NCBI GenBank assembly: GCA_030068145.1
Contig: JAPJBO010000995.1
Location: 16,130-80,129 of the forward strand
Direction of reading: 5' to 3'
Source of the DNA: Diplonema papillatum
Taxonomy: Eukaryota; Euglenozoa; Diplonemea; Diplonemida; Diplonemidae
DNA: 64,000 nucleotides
Below, piece by piece: positions 22,095-32,837 of this stretch; within the stretch, counting starts at the first letter, position 1; each line of letters opens with the position of its first letter. Below the pieces are notes generated by a model. That model searched no databases. It saw only the letters and a program-made list of their open reading frames with translations, and was not told the DNA's origin. Position numbers and translations under genes: made by a program.

Positions 22095-22975
22095 CATTCC
22101 CCATTATGCTATTAAAGTTTGCTAATTCCCATTATGCTATTAAAGCTGCTAATTCCCCATTCGGGGGGGTTTTTTTGCTAATTTCCCCATTCTGCGACTG
22201 GGCTACTGGCGGTCGTAGTACAGCACAGGTAGTCTGGTCAAGACTTTTTGTGAGTACTTTTGTCCATTTTTCGAGGAAGATACTGACACTGCACTTTCTA
22301 AACGTGGTTTGATGAATCGATCCGACGGCGCTACTCAGCCTACTGTCTGTAGATTGTGCTGACAGCTCAGCTGGTGATCTGACACCAGACTGAGTTAGAG
22401 CAGACTAAAGACAGCTGCACCGAAGCTAAGCTCTCACTGTCTCAGCTGCACTGTAGCAAAGCAACAGCTTCTGGCGGAACAACTCGGGAACCATACTGTA
22501 GGCTGCACTGCAGCGTCCTCTGTGGTATTTATTTGGAAATTCGATACATGAGATGAGGCTTTTCACCCTTTTCACCCATGAGCCCAGTTTGTGTTGTCAC
22601 AGTTGTGGATTCAGATACAGTGGAATGCATGCCGCTGCGGTGGCCATGATGGGCGCCGGGTCAAACCCGAAGTGCCCGCGCTGGCTGAACGTGTTCCCGT
22701 CGGCCATGCTGCCATGTCTTGGACCAACCAAGGACTCCTTCATGAAGGAGTGTACTGAAGATTTCATGACCGGCAAGCTATTTGCCGTATCCTCACACAC
22801 GTACACAAATCCGAGGGTATGCGGGAAACCATTCCGAAACGGTAGGACATGATCGTGGTAGAGGCCGCGGGAAACAGTGGAAAACGGGTGGAAACCCGCC
22901 GAAACCCAAAGAAAATGTTTTAATGGCATACCGGTAATGGGGAAAATAGCAAACTTTAATAGCATAATCGGTGTT
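22095..22975. repeat. Possible inverted-repeat element
   Basis: TGCTATTAAAGTTTGCTAAT on the left (about 22106) has an inverted counterpart around 22937-22965 on the right (AGCAAACTTTAATAGCATA). The left motif is duplicated in tandem. No coding region was recognised between them. It may be a non-autonomous element, with boundaries uncertain. Confidence 0.4.
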
Positions 22976-23060
22976 ACCCACATTGCTGAATACAGAAGTT
23001 TGATAGAAGTTGTATGGAGTAGGGGGTGTCACTTTTTATTGTTATAATGATGGTGCACAA

Positions 23061-24436
23061 CAGGGGCCGAGCTTGACCTGGCGAGGTTTTGGCCAAACTC
23101 GGTCAAAGTCGGTCAGCAGTGGTAGTCTAAAATTAGCAAGCAACGTTACCAACAACGCTTCCCACAGCAGCCGGCAGTAGCCTGCGAACCCCAGCTGCAC
23201 ACGCTGCTCTGTTTACGGTGTGCATCAACCCGTCTCAGACCGCAAGACGCCCTGCCACAGTGCTTCATGCGGAAGTGTGGCTTCGGAGCGCCGGTTCTGC
23301 CTGCCGAGGCTGGCCAGATCCGAAAAAGAGGTTGAAGAAAATCTCGGTTAGGGGTCTTTGAAAGAGGGGCCGAGCTTTCTTTGTCAAGCAAGCGAATTTT
23401 AGAGTTACATGCAAGTTTGTTTTTACTGGTTCCGATACTGGGTCACAAAGAGGAAGCAAAAGACGGACACCAAATGTGACATAAATCTGCTAAAACACCA
23501 GATTGAGAACCAAATCTGCAGCATCAACTTGTGTTGCCTTGCTGGCTTGTTGAGGGGCTGCTCTTGCTGTCGATCTCCAGTGCTGCACAGCATTGCGACA
23601 AGCCAATTATTCCTCCAGCGACGCGTAGTGCAGCCTCCTTGGGTTTGCACAGAATTTTGCAATGTATTTTGCCAGTGTCTCTTCGTCAATGCCTCGTGCC
23701 CCCATTTTACACTCCACGCCAACGAAAAGAACAGTTGCCAGATTGTCAGCAGCCAGCTTGCGCAACCTTGTCGACACCAACCGAAGTTTGGAAAACAAGC
23801 GCTCCACTGATGCGGATCCCAGAGGAAGGATGGAGGCAAGCTGGAGAAGTTTGCAGGTTGCCGGGTACTTCACGGACAGGTTCCCTGTTGTGAAGCGCTG
23901 AATCACAGTGTTGAGATCCGAGAGACCCAACTGACGAATCTCGGCACAAACGCTTGCACACTCAGATATGATGGCAGTTTTGTGTGCTTGGATCCACTTT
24001 GGCGGATGCACTGCCGGCGCTTCAAAATCTGGACAGGTATATTTGTCTGTGATGCCTGGTCCGACTGACATGTAATGGTCAGCAATCGAGGAAAGGGAAT
24101 CCTGGGACACCTGTCCGTAATGGTCAGCAATCGAGGAAAGGGAATCCTGGGACACCTGTCCCTGTCAGGCTCCATCAAGTACGGTTGAGCAGTTGTTGTG
24201 TGGAAGGCCATGAAGGATTCAAATAAATTTGTGAATTTGCAAAAGGAGCCAAAGTTGTCTGCCAGACCCAACAGGGCTGAGAGGGTCGCCCTCCAGCTCC
24301 CACCCAAAAAAACCTCCCCAAAAATTCAAAATCATAGTTTTTTTTTTTTTTTTTTTTTTGCCTGACCGAGTTTTTTCTGGTTTAAAGTGCAAGCTCGGTC
24401 AGCTGACCGAGTTTACATGCATAAGCTCGGCCACTG
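23061..24436 (-). mobile_element. hAT transposon, internally deleted
   Basis: Terminal inverted repeats CAGGGGCCGAGCTT (23061-23074) and AAGCTCGGCCACTG (24423-24436) match at 13 of 14 positions. They are flanked by a perfect 8-bp target duplication, GTGCACAA, at 23053-23060 and 24437-24444. An 8-bp duplication and CAG-starting ends are characteristic of hAT elements. The 1376-bp element retains only the C-terminal part of a transposase, so it cannot move on its own. A poly(T) run lies at about 24338-24359. Confidence 0.92.
23607..24155 (-). pseudogene. hAT transposase C-terminal (hATC dimerisation) fragment
   Basis: A 182-codon frame. Residues about 95-150 match the hATC dimerisation region: a hydrophobic KLLQLASILPLGSASVERLF stretch followed by a basic segment (STRLRKLAADN) and a hydrophobic helix. 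The N-terminal zinc finger and the DDE catalytic part are absent, so this is a remnant. A 45-bp tandem duplication at 24074-24163 produces a repeated SQDSLSSIADHY at the start of the frame. It lies entirely within the hAT element bounded by the target duplications. Confidence 0.82.
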
Positions 24437-24444
24437 GTGCACAA

Positions 24445-25338
24445 CGCTGACGTTTTCTTGAGGCAAACTCCCGTTTTCTGCGCGCACGCCCGCGGTTGTG
24501 GTTCGCGCTGGACGGGGCCTTTGGACCCATTTCGGGCGTGGTAGAGACACTGGCCTTGCCAACACCTCCGGTACTTTCTGACCACCTGTGATGTTCATCT
24601 TGGCAAGAGACCACTGTGCAAGCGACCTTGCGTTTCTTGGGCTGATGCACTGGATGGCTCGCCTCGGCCTTACCTGCCACCAGCTCACAAAGGTGTTGTC
24701 CTGGGCAGCTGGCTGGGCGACTGGCAGGGTGACTGGCACCGTTTTGCATCACAGCCGTGCCAAAACGACGGGGTCACCGGCGTTGCTGACGTAGTCACCG
24801 TATTTCAAAACAGCCGCGGCAATCCCGCCATGCACTGCTCGTAAGCGCCCAGTGCTATCTGGGAGAGGACTGGTGCGGCTTCCGCTGCTACCTTTCCTTG
24901 TTTCAGCATAACTTTGTTCACGATCATCCTGAACGTAAATGACATTGTTATGTGCAGATTTGTTCCTTCCCTGGTTCATCCATTTAACCCCTTAACTCCG
25001 GGCTCTCAACTTTTCCCTCTTTATTTGGTCGAAATCCAAGCATAAAAGTTCGGCCCACTCCTTAGCGGTCCCGAGGCCCTTCGAGGGTGCATTTGAAGCT
25101 TGTGTGATATTTTTTGCAACTGAGCTCTTCGCATTTGAGGGTTTTCCGCCTGGCATACACACGGTGGCTCAGGACAGGATGTCTGTCGAGCGTCGAGCCT
25201 GTCCTGAGCTTCTTGGATTGGTTAGGGCCTTTTGCCCACCCCCGGCCACCCGACCAGCATTTTAGCTAAAGGTGGCCAAATACCACCGCTAGCTCGGTAA
25301 GTCTTCTGAGGGTTGTTCTGAAATACGTGGTATATCAG
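24445..25338. other. Unassigned stretch
   Basis: A minus-strand frame at 24399-24752, rich in Lys, Arg and Ser, crosses the hAT end and is therefore unlikely to be an intact gene. Nothing else is supported. Confidence 0.35.
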
Positions 25339-26064
25339 TCATTCCCAGAGAAGCAAGAGGAAGAGTACCGGGAGTTTCTGTGCACAGTTTCCGTCTCCGA
25401 TCGCACTAACTGCGCCGGCTCTTTTTGTTTGGACGGTCGTCGCTTGCAGAAGTGAGAGTAAAACACGCTCACCTTCGAATCCTGCATGAAACTGTTTCCA
25501 TAATATGTCCGGCTCGTTGCCGTACCCGTTTATTTTGCTGCCGGATGGTATCTGGCGCACTAGCATCCCACCAAGATGCGAGCATGCGTTGTCTTCCTTG
25601 TACGGCCGAGGTTCTGCGGCTGTCAGAAGGCTCCTGAAGAATTCTCTGCAACTGCATCCGAATTTTTGAATCGCAAAACGTTGCATGATCACCTTCTCAT
25701 TGTATTCCATGTCAACGAGTTGTTGCAAAACCATGCGGCACAAAATCAGCTGGCAGTGTCGGAACCTCGTTTGTAGAATGCGTGTGGCATTGTTCTCACC
25801 GCAGGTCGTGGTCGGCGCTTTGCCCGAATTTGCTACTTCCAGAGGGTATCGAGAGGCAGATGGGTTCTGCTCCGCCCTTCTGGGGGGTGCGTAGACAGGA
25901 GCGTTCACAACAAGCATCCAATTCGGGCAGCTTGGAGGTGCGGGCCTTAGGTGCCTGTCTAAGTAGTCTTTGCTGTCGCTGTTTGGAACCTTGCACCTTG
26001 CAGTCGTAGTTGTTGCTGCAGTCGTAGTCGTGTGCACTTCCTCCGAAGGTGTGCGTGGCACCAC
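25339..26064 (-). CDS. Hypothetical protein
   Basis: A 241-codon frame starting just downstream (on the minus strand) of the long GT microsatellite. The first 25 residues are Thr-rich. The middle (about 95-150) contains a mixed-composition stretch with several Cys, and the end is hydrophobic. No domain was recognised. It may be part of a degraded element, because both sides are repetitive. It is listed only because the frame is long and not obviously low-complexity. Confidence 0.25.
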   Translation of the reverse strand: MVPRTPSEEVHTTTTAATTTTARCKVPNSDSKDYLDRHLRPAPPSCPNWMLVVNAPVYAPPRRAEQNPSASRYPLEVANSGKAPTTTCGENNATRILQTRFRHCQLILCRMVLQQLVDMEYNEKVIMQRFAIQKFGCSCREFFRSLLTAAEPRPYKEDNACSHLGGMLVRQIPSGSKINGYGNEPDILWKQFHAGFEGERVLLSLLQATTVQTKRAGAVSAIGDGNCAQKLPVLFLLLLWE

Positions 26065-26084
26065 AGCACTTCAAACAGATGAAT

Positions 26085-26363
<279 letters not shown>

Positions 26364-26481
26364 GCGGACCCGTTTTAACGTGGTGCCTTCCTGTACGAGA
26401 GACGTCCACGTCTGTGTGTGTGTGTGGAATATAATTATGGGTAGCCCCTGTTGCGGAATATAGCCCAGGCTTTTAGCTTTC

Positions 26482-27530
26482 TCACGTCACAGCTGATGCT
26501 CCTGCCGACTGCTCGCGGTGTCCGCGCGGTGTTCGGAACTGCAGCCTTGTTTGATCTAGGCTTCTTGCTTCGTGGCCCATGTGCTGCATGGCGCAGCATG
26601 TCGCCGGAGGTAGCCGTCGCCTTTTGCATGCGCTGCACCGAGGCGCGTCATGCCTCGCACATCTCGCTGTCGCATCCACGGCTCGCCTCGCCGCTGGTCG
26701 GGATCGCTGACTGCTTGTGCCCTTCTCCTGCTGCCTTCCCTTCCACTCTGCTGCCTTCTCCCACGTCGCCTTGTAGAGTTGCTCCGGGTGTACGTTCGCT
26801 GCCCATGTCTCATGCGCCTTGACAACCGGGTTCGAATGTGCCATCGCGTCTGCCGTCGGGTTCCGTTGGCTCATTGCCAGCAACACTGCTTCGGTTTGTG
26901 GGGCGAGTTCTGCCCGGCACGAAATGCCTTGCATGACCCCGCCGCCCAGCGCTGTGGCGCTGGTGACATTGGCCACGTGCCCACAATGCCATGCAACGCC
27001 ACTGATCCGCGTCACCACGCTGGTGACTGCTCGTAGGGACTGGCTTTTCGCCAGTGCGCTGTTCCTGTAGGCATCGTACTGTGCTTTAACTGCACCTACT
27101 TGCGCACCGGTTTCCGCTTGGACCATGTCCATGGCCGCGTTGCTTAACGCATCCGCGTCGATGTTCCTTCTCCGAAGCACGTGTTCCAGGTTGAACGAGA
27201 ACCGCGGCGAGAGGTCGGCCATGTTCGCCATCACTTGCAAGAAGTACGGTCGCAGGATGGAGTTGCACACGGCCGTCCCATTTACCGGGCCTATCACTAC
27301 TTGCGAGTCGCCCCTGACCCTTACCGGCCCTTCCTCGTTCTGCGGCTGCTCCCTGAGCAGCTTTATGCCTGCAATCAATCCGTTAAACTCCGCCACGTTG
27401 TTGGTGACACGTCCCAGAGGAATCTTCGCTTCTGCTATCTTCCTTCCTTGTGCTCCGGCCCCGGCTACTGCCAATGCAGTTCCGTTCTGTCGCGATCCGC
27501 CATCAAAAAACAGGCACAGGCCTGCCGTCG
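26482..27530 (-). pseudogene. LINE RNase H domain and Cys-rich tail (copy 1)
   Basis: A continuous frame with all RNase HI acidic positions: Asp at codon 27504 (FFDGGSRQNG), Glu at 27390 (NNVAEFNG), Asp at 27309 (RGDSQ) and Asp at 27153 (NIDADALSNAA). About 150 residues later comes a cluster of Cys and His (RCARHDAPRCSAC, then CC and H-x-GH). The same cluster is found in copy 3 at 42260-42955, so it is a real part of the family and not noise. RNase H would remove template RNA during target-primed reverse transcription. Upstream, a KPTTARE motif is also shared with copy 2. Confidence 0.85.
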
Positions 27531-27559
27531 TCTCGCTCCGTGGTAGTACCTCTCGGGCT

Positions 27560-28214
27560 GTTGTCGGCTTAACTGCTGAAGTGCCGGCGGCTGGATACGT
27601 CGGTTCGCCACTTCCGGCAGTCGCATACCCGTCGTGATCTCGAAGTCAATGGCGAGCTCCATGAAAGTCACCGCGTGCTCCGAGCCGACGTGCGCCCATC
27701 GAAGGCTGCTTAGCCACCAATGCATGGCGTTCCACAATTCGCTGCTGTGCTTCCACTGCTACGTGATCGTTTCGGCTTCGAGTTTTGGAATGCGGACCCT
27801 CCTCGGACTCGACGTTCTCCACCCCCACGGGTATCGAGTTAGCTGATGGTGGCGAGATGTCTCCTGCTCCCTCTCATCCCGTATTTGCCTTGCGCGTAGC
27901 ACGGCCAGGTAGAATCGCTGCAGCCTGCTCACGTATTGGCAAGCCTGGCTGTGGTCTAGTGGTACTGGCTGATGGGCGGGATCCACGCCATGTTTGTGTA
28001 GTGGTGCAACGCCACATATACTCAGGCAATTTGGCCACGCTGTCCTGTCCGCGGAGTCCATGCCGTGCTCCTCGCGTACGTCCTGCCAAGCCTCACACTC
28101 CCGCCACAAGTGTGCCACGGTCTCCCTCTCGTCTGTGCTGCAATACGGGCAAGTTCCATTCTGCCTCGTCCTGCCCGTTGTTGCCACGGCTCCAGCTATG
28201 ATGGACCGCAACAT
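27560..28214 (-). pseudogene. LINE CCHC finger and conserved C-terminal segment (copy 1)
   Basis: The frame at 27759-28214 has a C-x2-C-x9-H-x4-C finger (CPYC then HLWREC), the nucleic-acid-binding motif found after the RT in many LINEs. A second frame (27465-27737) has VTFMELAIDFEITTGMRLP, nearly the same as VTFIELAVDFEVESGMDLP in the intact LINE at 55811-62665. A frameshift near 27745 divides the two. Confidence 0.8.
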
Positions 28215-29015
28215 CCCCTGTTATTCCACTGTCCGGCGTTCCTAGGAGGTGTCGGGTCACACTCCCATCCACTCCGTGTGCACATCCTCTCAGGTCTTCC
28301 CTCCTGTGGCACATCTTTTCCATTTGTTGGCGTCGCAGCGCCTGGCGCAAGTAGCATTATTGCTATCTGCTTCTCTGTCGCGTCCCTTACTTGGAACACG
28401 ACGAGCTGGCCGATCTCGTTCGCATTCTCGACGGCCAGAGGATTTGCCCACGTCCATCTCGCCTGGCTCAAGGCATCGTGCAACAACTTGTGCGGAGACC
28501 CAGCTGGCAAATCCTCCCTTCGCGTCCAAGCCACTTCTGCCAGTGTCCGTATGCACCGCCACTTCTGGACTTGTCTTACCCATGCCTTGATTCGCAAGTA
28601 GGCCGGGGCAGTGAAGGGGTCCAACCGGTGCCCGTGGTGAAGTACCTGCATGACTACTTCCACTGCTCGTCGACTGGGGCCGGTCCACAGGGCTGTCATG
28701 ATGGCCCGACGCATGGTGTTGCATTCCTTGTTGCTTATCGGCATGACCGATATTCCATAATACACCTTGGCGCAGGCCGTCATTGACGCCAGCGTTTCCC
28801 GTGCCATTGCTGGCACCGGAACTTTCTTCACCCGCTGTAAATTCACAATGGCCCCTTCTCTGCGTTTCTGAATTCGGCCTGACAGCTGGCGCCCATTTCC
28901 CAACGCGTGCATCATCACCCCCAGACAATCAAAAAGATCCGTCCGTTGGTAGAACTGCGGGGGGTCCTGCGACACAAAACCTTCCGATTCCTGCCATTTC
29001 ATGATCTCCACGGGT
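28196..29015 (-). pseudogene. LINE reverse transcriptase C-terminal part (copy 1)
   Basis: 271 codons aligning to the post-catalytic RT region of copies 2 and 3. Shared segments include VEIMKWQE, FVSQDPPQFY, RTDLFDCLG, a basic GRIQKRREGAI and HHGHRLDP. The catalytic YVDD box is missing because the copy starts downstream of it. The frame ends in the region where the finger frame begins, which points to a frameshift. Confidence 0.8.
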
Positions 29016-29410
29016 GGTTGGCGCCGCGTTGTGCCGTGTTCGTCGTGTCACTTGGCCCACTGCGAGGGCGGAGTCGCCGCGGACCATGCAACGCACTTCC
29101 CGCTCGACTCTTACTTGCTGAAGGAGCTCTAAGCTAGCCAGGAGTCCTTCATACTCCGCGACGTTGTTCGTGCGCAAGTTTGGCAGGGGCAGTATCTCCG
29201 CTTCTTTCTTGCCGTTCCGGTACAACACAGCCCCTGCTCCCGCTACTGCAAGCGGTGCCGTTTCCATGCGCACCTCCGTCGAAGTACACTGCGATTCCGT
29301 CTTCGGCTTCTTCGTCCGGCAGCGTGTCCCGTGCTGTTGTTGGCTTGTTCCTTGGGACTTCGGGTGGCGGGGCGCAGAACCGATTCTTCACCGGGGGCAG
29401 CTTGCACCCG
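28929..29410 (-). pseudogene. LINE RNase H start (copy 2), truncated
   Basis: Contains KPTTARDTLP, YFDGGAHGNG (first Asp), NNVAEYEGL (Glu) and RGDSALAVGQV (Asp), split over two frames. After GQV the sequence switches to that of copy 1's RT, so the fourth acidic residue is lost. Confidence 0.8.
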
Positions 29411-29418
29411 TTTCCAAC

Positions 29419-30130
29419 TCAAAGGATGTAGCTGATTCCCGTTTCCTGCCCCGGCGACGCCCACTTGAGCGCTTTCAGCCAGCCCGTGAAAGCTGTCCAG
29501 AGGCTCGGGCCATGCTTCCATTTCGAGGTGGTTGCTGTGTGTGGGATGTCCGGTACGCTCAAGACCCGGGGAACTGTCGGTACCCATCCTCGCGGATACT
29601 CTACCGTCCGGTGGTGTCGCGTGGACCGATCCGCCAAACCATCCGCTTCCTGTCTGGCCACCAGTACCGCACGAAGAACCTCTGCAGTCTCGCCACTACA
29701 CGGAGACGCTGGTGCTCGTCGATGGGCAGCGGGTATGCGTTTTGCGTTTGGGGGCACAGGGGGACTACTCCACAAAGACGTAGACACGGCGGCCAAGTTC
29801 CTTGGACGTTCTCCAGGTCAGCGTACTCCGACCTCGTTTGCGCCCACGCCGTGCACCTCCAGAAAAGGTGCTCGACTGTTTCTCGTTCAGCGAGCCGCAA
29901 TACTTGCACGGGGCCTCGAGACCGGTTCGCCCTGTGGCCGGTGTTGCCCCCGCAATGACTGTTCTCAGCATTCCTGCTTGATAAGCGGTCAGTGGCGTTT
30001 CCTGCGTCTCAAGAAGGTGCCTTGTGGCCCGCGTGTCGATGCCGTGTTGGGCTCCGTCGAAGTCTGCCGGCCTTCTTGTCGCTAGCTTCTTCATGCTGCA
30101 GAAGCTTGGTGTTGCCCATTGACGCTGCAT
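29419..30130 (-). pseudogene. LINE finger and linker region (copy 2)
   Basis: The finger is split by a frameshift. The C-x2-C pair (CKYC) is in the frame 29765-30130 and the H-x4-C half (HLFWRC) is in the frame 29601-29909. The linker downstream includes LKALKWASPGQE, a counterpart of the SLRWA segment of other copies. Confidence 0.7.
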
Positions 30131-30136
30131 CGTGGG

Positions 30137-31116
30137 TCACCGTCTCTCCGGCATCGTTCTCGTACGAGCGTCGTTGGCGCCGTCCACCGCCAGTCTATGC
30201 CCACCAGTGCGCCCTTGAAGAAAGCAAACGGTCCGCGCACGAGCGCAGCATCTCGCTGCCACGCCACTTGCGCCAGCCTCCGGACATGATCCCATTTTTG
30301 GGTCTGCTCCGCCCACGTCGTAATCCTTCGGTACGGTTCGGGGAACTACGATTGGATCTAGCCTGTGTCCGTGGTGAAGGATGTGCATTACAGCTTCTTG
30401 GGCACGGCGGGGGCCGCCTGTCCATACCGCCGCAGTGAACAGCCTTCTCAAACGCGCAGCGTCTGTCCTTCCGATGGTCGTCACAACTGCACCATAATAT
30501 CGCTTCGCCCCGGCTGCCATGCTGACTGCCAGGTCTTTGGCCTGCGCGGGTAGCGGAAGGAGGGCGACTCTTTTCAGGACCGCTTCAGCTTCTGCATTAC
30601 GCTGTGTGATTCTGCTCGAGAGGGTGAGTTTTCTGCTTGGTGACTGGGGTTTTGTGGACAGCATCACCCCCAATGCGTCGAACTCAACCCGTCTGGCGAG
30701 CGTCACCGGTGGCGCTGCCGGTTGCAACGCCCTATCAAGCTCGGTGTATTGCACTGGCTCCAATGCACCCTGTGCTGTGGTGAAGCAAAAGGACTTCTTC
30801 TGCGCGCACACTCGCATTCCTGTTAGCCCGGCAAACTCGCTTGAACGTTGTACTGCCTCCTTCAGGTTTGCGCAGCTCTTCAGCAATGCGTAGAGATCGT
30901 CCACGTAAGACAATGGAATCGCTGCGTCAAGCTCAGCGATGTGTCTCATCCAAACGCTGATCAGCACGTTTATGAGCACCACGCTGATTGGACGCCCTTG
31001 CATGATCCCATTCGTGGGTATGAATCCTTCACCAATCTCCAATTGTGTTTCCAGACGCTGCATGTTGGCATACGCGTCATGACCCCTCGTCCACAGCGTC
31101 AGACACAGCGATCTTC
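30137..31116 (-). pseudogene. LINE reverse transcriptase with YVDD (copy 2)
   Basis: Shows GFIPTNGIMQGRPISVV and the catalytic YVDD at 30896-30907, followed by the palm and thumb regions down to HHGHRLDP. The fingers part and motif A are missing: the frame begins inside antisense rRNA sequence (beyond 31117), so its first 12 or so codons are not LINE. YVDD is intact, unlike copy 3. Confidence 0.85.
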
Positions 31117-31606
31117 TACTACCGTCTTGAAACACGGCCAAGGAGTCTAACATCTAACACGTGTGCGAGGCTTCGGGTGTCAAACCCACATGCCGCACTG
31201 AAAGGGAGATGTGCCAATCCTTGAGGACGCAACACAGCCCGATCCTGATTTACTGGAAAGGGGCTTTGAGGTTTAGTATACTTGTTGGGACCCGAAAGAT
31301 GGTGTACTATGCGAAGCCGGGGGAAACCCTGGTGGAGGTCCGTTGCGGTGTTGACGTGCAAATCGCTCGTCAAAGCTGGGTATAGGGGCGAAAGACCCAT
31401 CGAACCACCTAGTAGCTGGTTCACTCCGAAGTTTCCCTCAGGATAGCTAGAACCAAAACAGGAGTTACGCCAGATAAAGCGAATGATTCGAGGCATTGGG
31501 GAAATCGCTTCCTCGACCTATTCTCAAACTTTAAATGGGCGTGAGCTCGGGGTTACTTCATTGAACCCTGACGTAGAATCCTGGTTCTAAGTGGGCCACT
31601 TCTAGT
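31117..31606 (+). rRNA. 28S (LSU) rRNA fragment
   Basis: About 490 bp matching the conserved eukaryotic large-subunit rRNA region that follows CCGTCTTGAAACACGG. Landmarks include AAGGAGTCTAACATC, GTTGGGACCCGAAAGATGGT, GACGTGCAAATCG, GGGTATAGGGGCGAAAGAC, CTAGTAGCTGGTT, GAAGTTTCCCTCAGGATAGC and TTCTCAAACTTTAAATGGG. Some conserved positions are altered or deleted. Both sides are non-ribosomal, so this is a displaced fragment (a pseudogene), not a working gene. Confidence 0.93.
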
Positions 31607-32730
31607 AATGTGTCGTTCGCAGACGGATAGAGAAAAGGGAGATTTCCAGCGTCTTTATCCAGACTTCTGTGTCCATGCTGCGGTAGCGTTCTAGCAAAGC
31701 ATACCCGGCGTCTGAAGTCGAGGTCCATGGAGTGGAAAGCCTCCCATGTGTGGCGGCGTTTGATACTCTCAGGATCTGTGGGGAAGTCGGCCTCGACGCA
31801 GCGCTGGATGAAATGCAGGAAGGCGGAGAAGCTTTTGTCGCTGAAGTGTTCGGTCAAATATGCCACGTACCGGGCCCACTCGTCTCTGTCCACTGGCGCC
31901 GCAGCGTAGACACCGTCGTGGTCCCGCGGCTTGCGCTCGGTGAGCTTGTTTCTCCAACGTGCTAATGCTTTCCGCTCGCACAGCGATAAATGCGGCTTCG
32001 GGCACTCCGTCCGGTGGAGCACGTCGACCAACTGCTGGAAGCTACGCAGGTCCCACTTGTCGATTAGCGGCAAAATCTCGCGCTTCCTCCGGTACGCCAC
32101 CTTCGCCTCTTCCGACGACCGGCGCACCAAATCTCTCAAAAACATTGCGGGTGTCATGGACGAGTCGTCCGTGTTATTACTGCTGCTGGCATTACTTCGG
32201 GTTTCATCAGGAACAGCGGAAGGCGGCTCGTATGTGGGGCTCGACGCGTTGTTGTGCTGCATTGTCTTCACAAAGTTATCGTAGGTAGTCGCCTCGTCGA
32301 ATCTGTAAAAATGTGACCCGGACTCTCGTTCTTCAATGTCAGAAAGCCGGTGGACGTGGGTGAATTGCTCAATGGTAACCCCGCAAGATGACACGAATTC
32401 GCTAAGCAAGACCTCGAACGCAGACTCAAACTCTACATGCAGTTCTTTGGCTCGTCGGGCGGCAATGCCTCTCTTGTTCTGGCCGTCTACGGAGGCACCC
32501 CTATGGTACGCTGAACGCCGCTCTGCAGCCCTTGGAAACACCCACCAGCCTTCGTGCCCATCTCTGTCCCGCTCATCTCCTGCCGTGTCCACGATGAATT
32601 CATTCGCATGCTGGGCGTGGAACTGGTTCACCAAATCCTCCACTCCGTCGCTTTTGAAGAACCACGTGTCCACCTGCCCCATAGCTACGTCCATGCGGAT
32701 GATGCTCTCTTTCCGCCGCATCACCCGCAT
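31558..32730 (-). CDS. Unrecognised protein, 390 codons, fused into rRNA fragment
   Basis: A long frame on the minus strand. Its last 16 or so codons lie in antisense 28S sequence, so the original C terminus has probably been lost. The protein is hydrophilic. Residues about 1-90 are mixed, about 155-205 are rich in Ser, Asn and Asp (likely disordered), and about 200-340 are basic-acidic with many Arg and Trp, which suggests a folded helical region. There is no signal peptide or membrane segment. No family was recognised. It could be a gag-like or accessory protein of a mobile element, or a host gene broken by rearrangement. The neighbouring palindromes at 32840-32930 give no clear link. Confidence 0.4.
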   Translation of the reverse strand: MRVMRRKESIIRMDVAMGQVDTWFFKSDGVEDLVNQFHAQHANEFIVDTAGDERDRDGHEGWWVFPRAAERRSAYHRGASVDGQNKRGIAARRAKELHVEFESAFEVLLSEFVSSCGVTIEQFTHVHRLSDIEERESGSHFYRFDEATTYDNFVKTMQHNNASSPTYEPPSAVPDETRSNASSSNNTDDSSMTPAMFLRDLVRRSSEEAKVAYRRKREILPLIDKWDLRSFQQLVDVLHRTECPKPHLSLCERKALARWRNKLTERKPRDHDGVYAAAPVDRDEWARYVAYLTEHFSDKSFSAFLHFIQRCVEADFPTDPESIKRRHTWEAFHSMDLDFRRRVCFARTLPQHGHRSLDKDAGNLPFLYPSANDTLLEVAHLEPGFYVRVQ

Positions 32731-32837
32731 TTCTCGTTTCTTTGTTTCTTTCTCCTCTCTGGGTTTGAATGTTTCCGTATCTGTTCTTTTTTATCTTTTT
32801 CTTTTGGTGTGGCTTTCCTGGAGACGGTTTTGGTCCT

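Larger units (their letters stand above)
26412..29050 (-). mobile_element. LINE with RNase H, copy 1, 5'-truncated
   Basis: Read on the minus strand from 29050 the order is: C-terminal part of a reverse transcriptase, CCHC finger, a conserved FMELAIDFE segment, RNase H, a Cys-rich tail, a 3' untranslated part, and a (CA)n tail at 26412-26426. The 5' end cuts into the RT after the catalytic box. Small frameshifts separate the domains, so it is dead. The arrangement matches I-superfamily LINEs carrying RNase H. It abuts copy 2 head-to-tail at about 29050. Confidence 0.85.
29051..31116 (-). mobile_element. LINE with RNase H, copy 2, truncated at both ends
   Basis: The minus-strand order is RT with catalytic box, finger, WASPGQE segment, then RNase H cut off after its second acidic motif. 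The 5' end meets 28S rRNA sequence at about 31117. The 3' end meets copy 1 at about 29050. Several frameshifts are present. Confidence 0.82.

Noticed and set aside
31117-31606. Working rRNA gene, or a site-specific R-type LINE insertion
   Set aside because: Only about 490 bp of 28S is present with mutations and foreign flanks. The LINE lies only on one side in opposite orientation, so target specificity cannot be claimed.
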